From: Thiomicrorhabdus xiamenensis
GTDB lineage: Bacteria; Pseudomonadota; Gammaproteobacteria; Thiomicrospirales; Thiomicrospiraceae
Reading direction: 5' to 3'
NCBI RefSeq assembly: GCF_013282625.1
Contig: NZ_CP054020.1
Coordinates: 2,108,001-2,172,000 of the forward strand
DNA length: 64,000 nucleotides
Shown here in pieces: positions 27,028 to 35,946 of this stretch (the stretch's first letter is position 1; every line of letters starts with the position of its first letter). Below the pieces are notes generated by a model. The model made no database searches, was not told the origin of the DNA, and was given only the letters and a program-made list of their open reading frames with translations. A program made the position numbers and the translations under genes.

Positions 27028-28026
27028 ATGAAACGATTTTCACATTTATTCTACGCCATTCTGACTATCATCCTTTTTAACCCGCTCAATTTGGCACAGG
27101 CGAACCCGGGAGCTGAAGAACATTCCGATTCGGACAAGGCTCCGAAGCTCGCTTATCTGGTCTCCGATATCCATATTCCTTTCTGGGAGATCATGAGCCG
27201 AGGCATTCAGGAGCAGGCGCGAACGCTTGGCTATCAGCTAGAGATATACAGCGCGCACAACGAAGCTAAACGCGAACTGAAAAACACCCTCCAAGCCATT
27301 AAACAGAATGTTTCCGGAATCATTGTTTCGCCAACCAACTCTTCCGCTTGCGTCACCATTCTCGAATTCGCCCGCAAAGCCGGCATTCCGGTTGTTATCT
27401 CGGACATCGGAACCGAAAGTGGCGACTACGTCAGCTATATCTCTTCGGATAATTTTCAGGGCGCCTACCAGATCGGACAGGTGTTGACCGAAAAGATGCA
27501 CGCTCTCGGCTGGCAAAACGGCAGTGTCGGTATCATCGCAATTCCGCAATCGAGAGAAAACGGAAAAAGCCGAACCGCCGGATTCCTGAAAGCGTTGGAA
27601 GAAGCCGGTATTAAAGGCGGCGGTCTCAAACAGCAGATTACCTTCTCCTATCAGGAAACCTATGACTACAGCATCGAACTAATCAAACAGACCCCGGATC
27701 TGAAAGCGATCTGGCTTCAGGGCTCCAATCGTTACCGGGGAGCTCTGGACGCAATACGTGACAGCGGTAGAGAAGGCGAAATTCTATTGCTGACTTTCGA
27801 CGCCGAACCGGAGTTTCTGGAATTGATCCCGCAAGGCGTCCTGATCGGCTCCGCCATGCAGCAGCCGTTTTTAATGGGCGCCACGGCCGTTTCGGTATTG
27901 GATAATTTTTTACATGGGAAAAAGGTCGAGAAAGAGATTAAACTTTCCGTCTTACCGATTTCCACTGCGAACATCGATAAAATGCAGTCGACTATTGAAC
28001 GAAATGTACTGGGAATACTGAAGTAA
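27028..28026 (+). CDS. Periplasmic sugar-binding-type protein
   Basis: A 332-residue type I periplasmic binding protein of the RbsB/LacI-like group (Peripla_BP_4). It has a signal peptide (first 25 residues, ending QANPG), LAYLVSDIHIPFWEIMSRGIQEQARTLGY, GIIVSPTNSSACVTILEFARKAGIPVV, and a C-terminal lobe. No transporter genes follow. Instead the gene is three bases upstream of a membrane GGDEF/EAL protein with a periplasmic sensor domain, like LuxP-LuxQ-style partnerships. It probably works as a ligand receptor, not for uptake (inference). Confidence 0.83.
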   Translation: MKRFSHLFYAILTIILFNPLNLAQANPGAEEHSDSDKAPKLAYLVSDIHIPFWEIMSRGIQEQARTLGYQLEIYSAHNEAKRELKNTLQAIKQNVSGIIVSPTNSSACVTILEFARKAGIPVVISDIGTESGDYVSYISSDNFQGAYQIGQVLTEKMHALGWQNGSVGIIAIPQSRENGKSRTAGFLKALEEAGIKGGGLKQQITFSYQETYDYSIELIKQTPDLKAIWLQGSNRYRGALDAIRDSGREGEILLLTFDAEPEFLELIPQGVLIGSAMQQPFLMGATAVSVLDNFLHGKKVEKEIKLSVLPISTANIDKMQSTIERNVLGILK

Positions 28027-28029
28027 CCT

Positions 28030-30534
28030 GTGAACGTGAAATCCAAACCGATCAAAAACAACTCGATCTATCTGAGATCCGGACTGATCATTATCGCCTC
28101 GGTGCTACTGGTCATGGCCGTCACGACTTTTTTTGCCTACCAGGGCGAGAAACAGCGTCTCGATCTCGAAATCAAGGAAAACGCGCATCGCACCATGATC
28201 GCCGCCGAAGATCATATTACCGACATGATCGCTTCCTACTCGGTCAACGAATACAGCAAAATCATTCATAACGAAATCGAACACAACGGCCTCTTTGCGA
28301 TGATTATCCAGGACAGCAATATGAGCGCTCTCCTCGGAGAGGCGGTTTATTACAAAGGTTATATTCGCAACCCGAAAGGAGAAGTCGTCGAATACGACCC
28401 TGACAACAGTCTCCAGAATCAGCAACTGCGCGAGGCCTATTTTTCTCTGAAAAAAAATCTGACCGATGCGCAAGAAAACCCGCTTGGCACTATCACGGTG
28501 TATATCTCCGATAACGAACTGAAAAAACGTCTGGACGGTCTGTTGATCGATAACCTGCTCAGCGCCTTGGCAATTTCGCTTTTGCTGGTCACCACCCTGT
28601 TTATTATGATGCGCATGCAGCTTTTGCGCCCGCTGACGGAGATTATCGAAACTATTTCCCACCGGGATTCCGACGGCCTGCCGAAACACTTTGTACCGAT
28701 CAAAGGGCCTAACGAGATCCAGACGCTGGGCCGAACCCTTAATCACATGGTCGGCGCCATCAAAGCCTCACAGGGCCAGCTGCTGCAACAACAAGAGGCA
28801 CTAAAAGCTGCGACCAACCGCTTCCAACTTGCCATTGACGGCTCTCGCGACGGGCTTTGGGACTGGCTTATCAAAGAGAATGACATCTACTTCTCGGAGC
28901 GCTTCGCCAATATGCTCGGCTACGAGCCGGAAGAGCTGGATTCAACACCTGATGCCTGGATGCAACTTATCCACCCCGACGACCTGGATAAGATGAGTTA
29001 TCACATTAACCAATACCTGAAAGGTAAAGGCGACAAAACCTACGAAAGCACCTTCCGCATGCGGACCAAACAAGGCGAATGGCGCTGGATCAGTTCGCGG
29101 GGCAAAGCCCTGTTTGACGAAAACGGCGAGGCAGTCCGTTTTGTCGGTTTTAACTCGGACATCACCAAAGCGATACAACAGCAGGAAGAGCTGCAGGAAC
29201 AGAAAAACATTCTGCAGTATTACGCCAGCCACGACCCGCTGACCGGTCTAGCCAACCGCAGTCTGTTTTATGACCGGCTCGAACAGGCCATCAAGAAATC
29301 ACAGAGAAATTCCGAGAAACTGGCCGTCTTCTTTATCGATCTCGATAACTTCAAAGAGATCAATGACTCTCTGGGGCACGATATCGGCGACGAAGTGCTC
29401 AAAGCGGTTTCCGAACATCTCAAAAAGCTGATCCGCTCCGGCGATACTTTCGCCCGTCTGGGCGGCGATGAGTTCACAATCCTGATTGAAGAGCTTAAAC
29501 AGGAACAGCACGCCTCGATCCTGGCGGAAAAAATCGTTAAAGATCTCAATCAGCCGATCCTCGTGCGTAACCATGAGCTTCATCTCGGCTGCAGTATAGG
29601 TATCAGCATCTATCCAGAAAACGGCGACAACCCGACCGATCTGCTGAAAAATGCCGATGCCGCCATGTACCGCGCCAAGAATCAGGGGCGTAACAACTTC
29701 CAGTATTATTCACGGGAGATGACCGAAGAAGCTTTCGACCGTTTGAATATGGAAGCCAATATCCGCTCCGGAATACAGAACGACGAGTTCGTGGTCTATT
29801 ACCAACCGCAGATCGATTTTAGCAACCGCAAAATTATCGGCATGGAGGCTTTGGTCAGATGGAATCATCCGGAACTCGGCTTTATTCCTCCGGCGAAATT
29901 TATTCCGGTAGCGTCCAGCACCGGGGTGATTGTCGAGCTTGACCGCCATGTCATGAAAAAAGCCGTTCAGGACTTTGCCGGCTGGCATAAACAGGGATTG
30001 GAACCGGGTCGTCTTTCGATGAACCTGAATATCAAACAGTTGCAGCGCGAAGACTTTGTCGAATTCCTCAAATGGTTGATTACCGATTCCAACTGTCAGG
30101 CTCGGTGCCTGGAACTTGAAGTGACCGAGGGCGAGCTGATGAATAATCCTCAGCAGTCGATCCAGCTCCTGAAACAGATCGATCAGCTTGGCATCACCCT
30201 CTCTCTGGATGATTTCGGAACCGGCTACTCGTCACTGTCGTACCTGAAACGACTGCCGATCTCCAAACTGAAAATCGACCAGTCCTTCGTACGCGACCTG
30301 CCGGACGACAAAGAGGATGCTGCCATTACCGGTGCGATTATCGCTCTGGCGAAGAGTCTGAAGCTGGATATTCTGGCCGAGGGTACCGAAAACGAAGAAC
30401 AGGTTCGTTTTTTGAGTGAGCAGGGCTGCTCGAACTTCCAAGGCTACTATTTTGCCAAACCGATGCCTGCCGATAAGATCAAAGACTATCTGAGCCAATT
30501 CCGCTCCGAAGCGTTCGCGGAAGATAAAGGGTAA
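28030..30534 (+). CDS. Membrane sensor with HAMP, PAS, GGDEF and EAL domains
   Basis: An 834-residue c-di-GMP enzyme. Order: transmembrane segment (about residues 15-38), periplasmic sensor of about 140 residues, second transmembrane segment (about 178-198), HAMP, PAS/PAC (about 265-390, DGLWDWLIKENDIYFSERFANMLGY), GGDEF (about 400-560) with an intact RLGGDEF active site, and EAL (about 580-830) with GMEALVRWNH, NLNIKQLQ, DDFGTGYSSLSYLKRLPISKLKIDQSF. Both catalytic sites look intact, so it could make or degrade c-di-GMP. Start is GTG with no clear ribosome site; translation is probably coupled to the binding-protein gene three bases before. Confidence 0.92.
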   Translation: MNVKSKPIKNNSIYLRSGLIIIASVLLVMAVTTFFAYQGEKQRLDLEIKENAHRTMIAAEDHITDMIASYSVNEYSKIIHNEIEHNGLFAMIIQDSNMSALLGEAVYYKGYIRNPKGEVVEYDPDNSLQNQQLREAYFSLKKNLTDAQENPLGTITVYISDNELKKRLDGLLIDNLLSALAISLLLVTTLFIMMRMQLLRPLTEIIETISHRDSDGLPKHFVPIKGPNEIQTLGRTLNHMVGAIKASQGQLLQQQEALKAATNRFQLAIDGSRDGLWDWLIKENDIYFSERFANMLGYEPEELDSTPDAWMQLIHPDDLDKMSYHINQYLKGKGDKTYESTFRMRTKQGEWRWISSRGKALFDENGEAVRFVGFNSDITKAIQQQEELQEQKNILQYYASHDPLTGLANRSLFYDRLEQAIKKSQRNSEKLAVFFIDLDNFKEINDSLGHDIGDEVLKAVSEHLKKLIRSGDTFARLGGDEFTILIEELKQEQHASILAEKIVKDLNQPILVRNHELHLGCSIGISIYPENGDNPTDLLKNADAAMYRAKNQGRNNFQYYSREMTEEAFDRLNMEANIRSGIQNDEFVVYYQPQIDFSNRKIIGMEALVRWNHPELGFIPPAKFIPVASSTGVIVELDRHVMKKAVQDFAGWHKQGLEPGRLSMNLNIKQLQREDFVEFLKWLITDSNCQARCLELEVTEGELMNNPQQSIQLLKQIDQLGITLSLDDFGTGYSSLSYLKRLPISKLKIDQSFVRDLPDDKEDAAITGAIIALAKSLKLDILAEGTENEEQVRFLSEQGCSNFQGYYFAKPMPADKIKDYLSQFRSEAFAEDKG

Positions 30535-30690
30535 TGACACTGAAACGGCTGAGCGCTCTGTCAAAAAGATAAATCAAAAATAAACCGAGGCAAGCGAAGT
30601 TTTAAAAAGCGCAATCGGCGAAGCGGAAACAACGTCTCCCGGAGCAGAGTCCGCTTCCGGAAAGACGCCAAAAAGAATGCTCGGGAGCAA

Positions 30691-30867
30691 TTATTCTTTT
30701 GATCTGAAAATGCAGTTTTCAGCGTAGGATTTCGCTTCGTTTGCAGACCACTCCCCTTTCGGCTTCTGATCCATCTCTTCACACCAGGCCTGACTACCGA
30801 CTTCAGCCGAACAGCCACCAAGAATCAGTCCACTCAGCAAAACCGTTAAATAGAAACTTTTTTTCAT
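30691..30867 (-). CDS. Small DUF3012 lipoprotein
   Basis: A 58-residue lipoprotein. The signal ends in the lipobox LILGGC, followed by SAEVGSQAWCEEMDQKPKGEWSANEAKSYAENCIF, the whole of the DUF3012 family pattern with two conserved Cys. The ATG chosen has GAGGAAA upstream; an upstream in-frame ATG would bury the signal peptide. Function of the family is unknown. Confidence 0.85.
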   Translation of the reverse strand: MKKSFYLTVLLSGLILGGCSAEVGSQAWCEEMDQKPKGEWSANEAKSYAENCIFRSKE

Positions 30868-31114
30868 TTTCTTTCCTCTATGTAAATACACCGGCGGAGA
30901 CGACCGTCCACTCCGCTTGAAAATATGCTATCACTATCCGCATAAAACTTCGCAAAATCATATCCCTAAAAACCGCATGGACACTGTTTTTCCGCGACAG
31001 ATCCATTCCCGTTTCCGTTTCCGCAAAAGAAGCCGGACAAATCGAATCCTCTGCACTCGACGCAATACAAGGTTTATAATCTGCAAATTCTTTATTGAGC
31101 ACTAAGGTATTTGT

Positions 31115-33037
31115 ATGGCACTGCTGTTTCTACGCGATATTCAACTCAGCTTCGGCTCGGCGCCGCTACTCGACAAAGTCAGTCTGCAGATCGAACCGAA
31201 CGACCGTGTCTGTATTGTCGGACGAAACGGCGAAGGCAAATCCACTCTGCTCAAGGTCATTGAAGGCATTATTCCGCCGGACGACGGAACGCGCATCGTG
31301 CAGGATGGCGTGCATATCGCCAAATTACAACAGGAAGTACCGCACGACACCCATGGTTCGGTATTCCATATCATCGCCCAGGGACTCGGCGACATCGCTC
31401 CGCTGCTGGATAAATTCCATAAATTGAGTGTCAAAATGGAGCAGGATTACTCCGACGAGGTTTTGGCGCATTTCACCCAGGTACAACAGGAAATCGATGC
31501 CAAAAACGGCTGGGAGTTGAATCAAAAAGTCGATACCGTCATATCCAAACTCGGTCTGCCGGCCGATGTCGAATTCTCAACCCTTTCAGGCGGAATGAAA
31601 CGCCGCGTCCTGCTCGCTAAAGCCCTGGTTCAGGAACCGGACATTCTGCTGCTCGACGAACCGACTAACCACCTGGACATCCCTTCAATCCAATGGATGG
31701 AAAACTTTTTGACCTCGATGCGCTGCGCACTGGTTTTCATTACCCACGATCGTTCGTTCCTGCAGGCGCTGGCCAACCGCATCGTCGAACTGGATCGCGG
31801 AAAACTCTCCAACTGGGAATGCGATTACCATACCTATCTTGAACGCAAGGCCGAATGGCTTGAGGCGGAAGCCAAACAGAATGCCGAATTCGACAAGAAA
31901 CTGGCTCAGGAAGAAGCCTGGATACGTCAGGGAATCAAAGCGCGTCGTACCCGCAACGAAGGTCGCGTACGTGCCCTGAAGCAACTGCGCGAGGAACATA
32001 AGGCGCGCCGTTCGCAGCAAGGCAAAGCCAATCTGCAGACCAATATTGCCGACACCTCCGGAAAACAGGTTATCGAAATCAAAGAGCTGGGCTTCAACTA
32101 TCCGAATAAACCGATCGTTAACGGCTTGTCGAGCGTGATAATGCGCGGAGACAAGGTCGGCATTATCGGTGAAAACGGCTGCGGTAAATCCACGCTGATC
32201 AATTTGCTGCTTGGCAAACTGGAACCTCAGGAAGGTTCGATCAAACTCGGTACCAACCTTAAAATCGCGTACTTCGACCAGCATCGTGCGCAGTTGAATG
32301 AAGAGTTGCCGGTCATCGAAAGCGTCCTCGAGGAAAGCGATCATGTCGAAATCAACGGTCAACGCAAGCATGTCATGGGCTATCTGGGCGATTTCCTGTT
32401 CAGCCCGGATCGAGCGCGCCAGCCGGTCAAAGCGCTCTCCGGCGGGGAACGAAACCGACTTCTGCTGGCGCGCGTCTTTGCCAAACCGTCCAACCTGCTG
32501 ATTCTGGATGAGCCGACCAACGATCTGGACGTCGAAACACTGGAACTGCTTGAAGAGCTGTTGATGAACTATCAGGGTACGGTGCTGATCGTCAGCCACG
32601 ACCGTGAATTCCTCAATAATGTCTGCACCAGTTCACTGGTCTTCGACGCGCCGGGCGACGTCAACGAATACGTCGGCGGCTACGACGACTGGTTGCGCCA
32701 GCGTCCGAGACACTATACGGAACAGAATAAAACCGAAAAACCGGAAAAGAAAACCGAGAAAAAATCAGAGACTCCAACTGCGCCCAAAAGCGAAAATAAA
32801 CCGCCGCAAAAGAAAAAACTCAGCTACAAAGACCAGCGCGAATACGACGCGCTACCGCAATTGCTGGAAGACCTGGAAGCACAAATCGAGACTCTGAACG
32901 AAGAAATCTCCCAGCCGGATTTCTACTCTCAGGATCAGGAGACGATACAAGGCGTGCTGGGCAAACTGCAGGAAAAAGAAGCCGAGCTTGAGGCTGCCTT
33001 TGAGCGTTGGGAAGAGTTAGAGGCTCTGATTTCATAA
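31115..33037 (+). CDS. uup: ABC-F family ATPase Uup
   Basis: A 640-residue cytoplasmic ABC-F protein with two ATPase domains: GRNGEGKSTLL with LSGGMKRRVLLAKAL and LLLDEPTNHLD, then GENGCGKSTLI with LSGGERNRLLLARVF and LILDEPTNDLD. A Lys/Glu-rich linker leads to the C-terminal coiled coil (about residues 570-638) that marks Uup. Uup acts on ribosomes and influences transposon excision. The ATG follows AAGG. Confidence 0.94.
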   Translation: MALLFLRDIQLSFGSAPLLDKVSLQIEPNDRVCIVGRNGEGKSTLLKVIEGIIPPDDGTRIVQDGVHIAKLQQEVPHDTHGSVFHIIAQGLGDIAPLLDKFHKLSVKMEQDYSDEVLAHFTQVQQEIDAKNGWELNQKVDTVISKLGLPADVEFSTLSGGMKRRVLLAKALVQEPDILLLDEPTNHLDIPSIQWMENFLTSMRCALVFITHDRSFLQALANRIVELDRGKLSNWECDYHTYLERKAEWLEAEAKQNAEFDKKLAQEEAWIRQGIKARRTRNEGRVRALKQLREEHKARRSQQGKANLQTNIADTSGKQVIEIKELGFNYPNKPIVNGLSSVIMRGDKVGIIGENGCGKSTLINLLLGKLEPQEGSIKLGTNLKIAYFDQHRAQLNEELPVIESVLEESDHVEINGQRKHVMGYLGDFLFSPDRARQPVKALSGGERNRLLLARVFAKPSNLLILDEPTNDLDVETLELLEELLMNYQGTVLIVSHDREFLNNVCTSSLVFDAPGDVNEYVGGYDDWLRQRPRHYTEQNKTEKPEKKTEKKSETPTAPKSENKPPQKKKLSYKDQREYDALPQLLEDLEAQIETLNEEISQPDFYSQDQETIQGVLGKLQEKEAELEAAFERWEELEALIS

Positions 33038-33053
33038 AACATCACACTTTCAA

Positions 33054-33069
33054 GGGGCTTGCACGCCCC
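33054..33069 (+). terminator. Weak terminator-like hairpin after uup
   Basis: GGGGC-TTGCAC-GCCCC follows the uup stop by 16 bases, but the downstream sequence has only scattered T, so termination would be weak. Between it and position 33182 the sequence is AT-rich with no feature I can support. Confidence 0.4.
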
Positions 33070-33182
33070 GCCCTTCTATTAGCCAGAACCTATCATAAAC
33101 ACTAGAAACCATTGTATTTACCTATAGAAACTTGAAATAGAGTTTTCACTTTGTTAGGGTATGCAGCAACTTTAAGCAACCA

Positions 33183-33382
33183 AGACTTAAATTATCTTTT
33201 TTCATACTGCAATTACATTGCTGTCTTTTGCGTTTAGGCGCACTTTTTTAGGCCGTGAAAACCGGTCAAGTCTAATCCCTAGGGCAAAACCCTCAGGATC
33301 AATCGTAAGGCATATGCAGCGAGGGACAACCCTGCCTCAGTCAATTCACCGACTTTACGCTGTTTCGAATATGCTCTTAACG
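33183..33382 (+). ncRNA. Structured leader RNA upstream of ectA (candidate riboswitch)
   Basis: The 420-base space before ectA folds well by hand. A hairpin GCCG/CGGT (33252-33266) and an extended hairpin ATCC-CT-AGGG / CCCT-CA-GGAT with CAAAA loop (33275-33299) are followed by a three-way junction. Its closing stem pairs 33304-33315 with 33369-33382 (12 pairs, two one-base bulges), continues as CAGCG/CGCTG (33317-33321 with 33358-33362), and holds hairpins AGGG-ACAA-CCCT (33322-33333) and AGTC/GACT (33339-33354). AAGTCT (33268-33273) can pair with AGACTT at 33183-33188 or with AGACTT at 33448-33453 just before the ectA start, a possible switch. I cannot match it to a known class from memory; ion- or osmolyte-sensing would suit the gene. 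Confidence 0.6.
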
Positions 33383-33458
33383 TCTTTTGTGTTTCTCAAA
33401 TTAACTTTTGTTTCAGCGCGATTGGTCAAAGATTCATCTTTAACCGAAGACTTCTACT

Positions 33459-34004
33459 ATGGAGATCGATACAGATAATTCACTGATTAGATATCGCCGT
33501 CCCCGTCTGGAAGACGGCCTCAGAATTTACCAACTGATTGCCGATTCACCTCCTCTGGATCTGAATTCGAGCTATCTGTACTTTTTGCAAAGTTCGCATT
33601 TCGCCGATACTTGTGTTGTTGCCGAAAGTGACGGCGAATTGCTGGGTTTTATTTCCGGCTATCTACGCCCGGACAAACCCGAAGAGCTGTTTGTCTGGCA
33701 GATGGTCGTCGCCCAAACGGGCCGTGGCCGAGGTATCGCCAAAGGTTTGGTCAAGCAATTGATCAAACAGAGCCTGGCTTTCAGTCAAGCACCTTTGCAA
33801 TCCCTAAGCTGCACAATCAGTCCGAGCAATCAGGCATCGCAAGGCGTGTTCAAGAGCCTGGCAAAAGCTTTCGGACTGACTCTACGCAGCGAAACCTTTC
33901 TGACCGAGGCGCATTTTTCCGGTCAGGAACATGAAGCGGAGGATTATTACTTCCTAACCGCTCCCGATGGCCAAAGCCTGAATGATTACTTAACCGATAT
34001 TTAA
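33459..34004 (+). CDS. ectA: L-2,4-diaminobutyrate N-acetyltransferase
   Basis: GNAT-fold enzyme (181 residues), second step of ectoine synthesis: acetylation of 2,4-diaminobutyrate. Family features are IRYRRPRLEDGLRIYQLIADSPPLDLNSSYLYFL, DTCVVAESDGELLGFISGY, FVWQMVVAQTGRGRGIAKGLV (acetyl-CoA loop) and SPSNQASQGVFKSLA. The ATG lacks a good ribosome site, which fits control by the leader RNA. First gene of ectABC. Confidence 0.95.
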   Translation: MEIDTDNSLIRYRRPRLEDGLRIYQLIADSPPLDLNSSYLYFLQSSHFADTCVVAESDGELLGFISGYLRPDKPEELFVWQMVVAQTGRGRGIAKGLVKQLIKQSLAFSQAPLQSLSCTISPSNQASQGVFKSLAKAFGLTLRSETFLTEAHFSGQEHEAEDYYFLTAPDGQSLNDYLTDI

Positions 34005-34062
34005 ATAGCACCAATAACACTATTTAAACCGTTTTAAACAAATTTAAGATTGAGAGAAAACT

Positions 34063-35325
34063 ATGTCAGATTTAGAAATTTTTAATACTTATGAATCCGA
34101 AGTTCGCGGGTACATTCGTTCTTTCCCGACTATATTCGACACCTCTAAGGGTGCCGAAATTTGGGACACCAATGGTAAACGTTACATCGACTTTTTCGCC
34201 GGTGCCGGTGCCTTGAACTACGGCCACAACAATCCGACAATCAATACCGCGATTATTGAATATCTGCAACGTAACGGTATTGGTCACGCCCTGGACATGG
34301 GGACGGTCGCCAAGAAAGAATTTATCGAAGCTTTCGTTACCAAAATCCTGCAACCGCGTCACCTGAACTACAAGCTGCAATTTGTCGGCCCGACAGGAAC
34401 CAACGCCATCGAGACGGCGCTGAAAATCGCGCGTAAGGTAAAAGGCCGCAAACAGGTAATGAGTTTCACCAACGGTTTCCACGGTATGTCGATGGGTTCT
34501 TTGAGTATTACCGGTAACCAGTATTACCACGACGACAGTTACGGCGTTCCGGGTTATACCTATCAGGTACCTTTCCATAACTACCTTGGTGATAAGGTCG
34601 ATACCATCGCTTACCTGCGCAAAATTCTTGAAGATGCATCTTCAGGTACCGAACTGCCGGCAGCGATCGTACTGGAAACCATTCAGGCCGAAGGTGGGAT
34701 TAATGTCGCCGGTCCACAATGGCTGAAAGACCTGCGTAAGATCTGTGATGACTTCGACATTCTGATGATTGTGGATGATATCCAGGTCGGTAACGGTCGT
34801 ACCGGTGACTTCTTCAGTTTTGAACGCGCCAACATTCAGCCTGACATCGTTACGCTGTCGAAATCCATCGGTACCGGTCAACCTATGTCGCTGGTACTGA
34901 TGAAACCGGAACTCGACAAATGGTCTCCGGGTGAACACTCAGGTACCTTCCGCGGTAACAACCTGGCATTTGTCGCCGCTGCCACCGCTATCAACGAATA
35001 CTGGTCTGACGACAACTTTGCCAACGAAAACAAAGAAAAATCCAAATTAATTGAAGAGCGTATGCAAGATTTGGCGCTTTCGTATCCGCACCTGACGAAA
35101 GATGTTCGCGGACACGGCTTTATCTGGGGGATTGAATTCCGTGACCCGGAATTGTGCGGCAAAGTATGCAGCGAATGTTTCGAAAAAGGTCTCGTCATTG
35201 AAACGGCCGGTTCGGAAGGCAATGTCATTAAATTCTTGGGGCCTCTAGTCATCTCTGAAGAGCTGATCAACGAAGGTTTCGACATCCTGAAGAACGCGAT
35301 TAAAACCTGTTCGGCAGATTACTAA
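34063..35325 (+). CDS. ectB: Diaminobutyrate-2-oxoglutarate transaminase
   Basis: PLP enzyme (420 residues) making 2,4-diaminobutyrate from aspartate semialdehyde with glutamate as amino donor, the first committed step to ectoine. Motifs: FFAGAGALNYGHNNP, GPTGTNAIETALKIARK (phosphate binding), FHGMSMGSLS, IVDDIQVGNGRTG and the PLP lysine in TLSKSIG. It starts 58 bases after ectA behind GAGAG. Confidence 0.96.
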   Translation: MSDLEIFNTYESEVRGYIRSFPTIFDTSKGAEIWDTNGKRYIDFFAGAGALNYGHNNPTINTAIIEYLQRNGIGHALDMGTVAKKEFIEAFVTKILQPRHLNYKLQFVGPTGTNAIETALKIARKVKGRKQVMSFTNGFHGMSMGSLSITGNQYYHDDSYGVPGYTYQVPFHNYLGDKVDTIAYLRKILEDASSGTELPAAIVLETIQAEGGINVAGPQWLKDLRKICDDFDILMIVDDIQVGNGRTGDFFSFERANIQPDIVTLSKSIGTGQPMSLVLMKPELDKWSPGEHSGTFRGNNLAFVAAATAINEYWSDDNFANENKEKSKLIEERMQDLALSYPHLTKDVRGHGFIWGIEFRDPELCGKVCSECFEKGLVIETAGSEGNVIKFLGPLVISEELINEGFDILKNAIKTCSADY

Positions 35326-35385
35326 TCCAGAAACGATGAATAAGAAAAGGCTTGCCGCTCGGTGAGCCGAAAACAAGGAATTTCC

Positions 35386-35784
35386 ATGATTGTAAAAAAC
35401 CTATATGACGATGTTATCGGCACCGATGCCGATGTTGACAGTAAACAATGGACCAGCCGCCGTTTGCTGCTGGCCAAAGACGGCATGGGCTTCTCCCTGC
35501 ACGACACTTTGATCAAGGAAGGCGAAGATCTTCACCTCTGGTATAAAAACCACCTTGAAGCGGTGTACTGCATTGAGGGTGAAGGTGAAATCTACGATAA
35601 AGCGACCGGAATTACTCACCCGATCCGCGAAGGGACTGTCTACGCATTGAACGAGCATGATCAGCATATCCTTCGCGCCAATAAGGGCTCGCAAATGCGC
35701 ATGGTCTGTGTATTCAACCCACCGGTCACCGGGCGTGAAACGCACGACAAAGACGGCTCTTACAACCTTCCAAGCGAAGACTAA
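35386..35784 (+). CDS. ectC: Ectoine synthase
   Basis: Cupin enzyme (132 residues) that cyclises N-acetyl-diaminobutyrate to ectoine. It starts MIVKNLYDDVIGTDADVDSKQWTSRRLLLAKDGMGFSLHDT and contains HLWYKNHLEAVYCIEGEGEI, with iron-ligand candidates Glu (LEAVYC), Tyr (TVYALNEHDQH) and His. The ATG at 35386 follows AAGGAA; an upstream in-frame start adds eight residues that the family lacks. Confidence 0.96.
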   Translation: MIVKNLYDDVIGTDADVDSKQWTSRRLLLAKDGMGFSLHDTLIKEGEDLHLWYKNHLEAVYCIEGEGEIYDKATGITHPIREGTVYALNEHDQHILRANKGSQMRMVCVFNPPVTGRETHDKDGSYNLPSED

Positions 35785-35790
35785 GCGTTT

Positions 35791-35822
35791 TTAAGGATCC
35801 TTTCGGAAAGGCGTATTTTTTT
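35791..35822 (+). terminator. Probable terminator after ectC
   Basis: CCTTT-CGG-AAAGG forms a short hairpin followed by CGTATTTTTTT. The stem is only five pairs, so partial read-through into ask_ect is likely. Confidence 0.45.
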
Positions 35823-35946
35823 AATGAATCGCGCTTTCCGAAGAAGATTAATTCTTCCCTTGAGAAAAGTGTGGCGGTAAAATATCGCCCATTTTTCTCA
35901 GGCAAGTAAATGGCCCTTAAAAATCGTTTTAGAGATCGCTAAACCT

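Noticed and set aside
33218-33478. Open reading frame of 86 codons before ectA
   Set aside because: It overlaps the ectA start and the strongly folded leader; its amino acid sequence has no domain or family look and base pairing explains the sequence better.
35860-35883. TTGAGA ... TAAAAT as a sigma-70 promoter for ask_ect
   Set aside because: The spacing is only 12 bases, too short for a sigma-70 promoter; the -10-like element alone is not enough.
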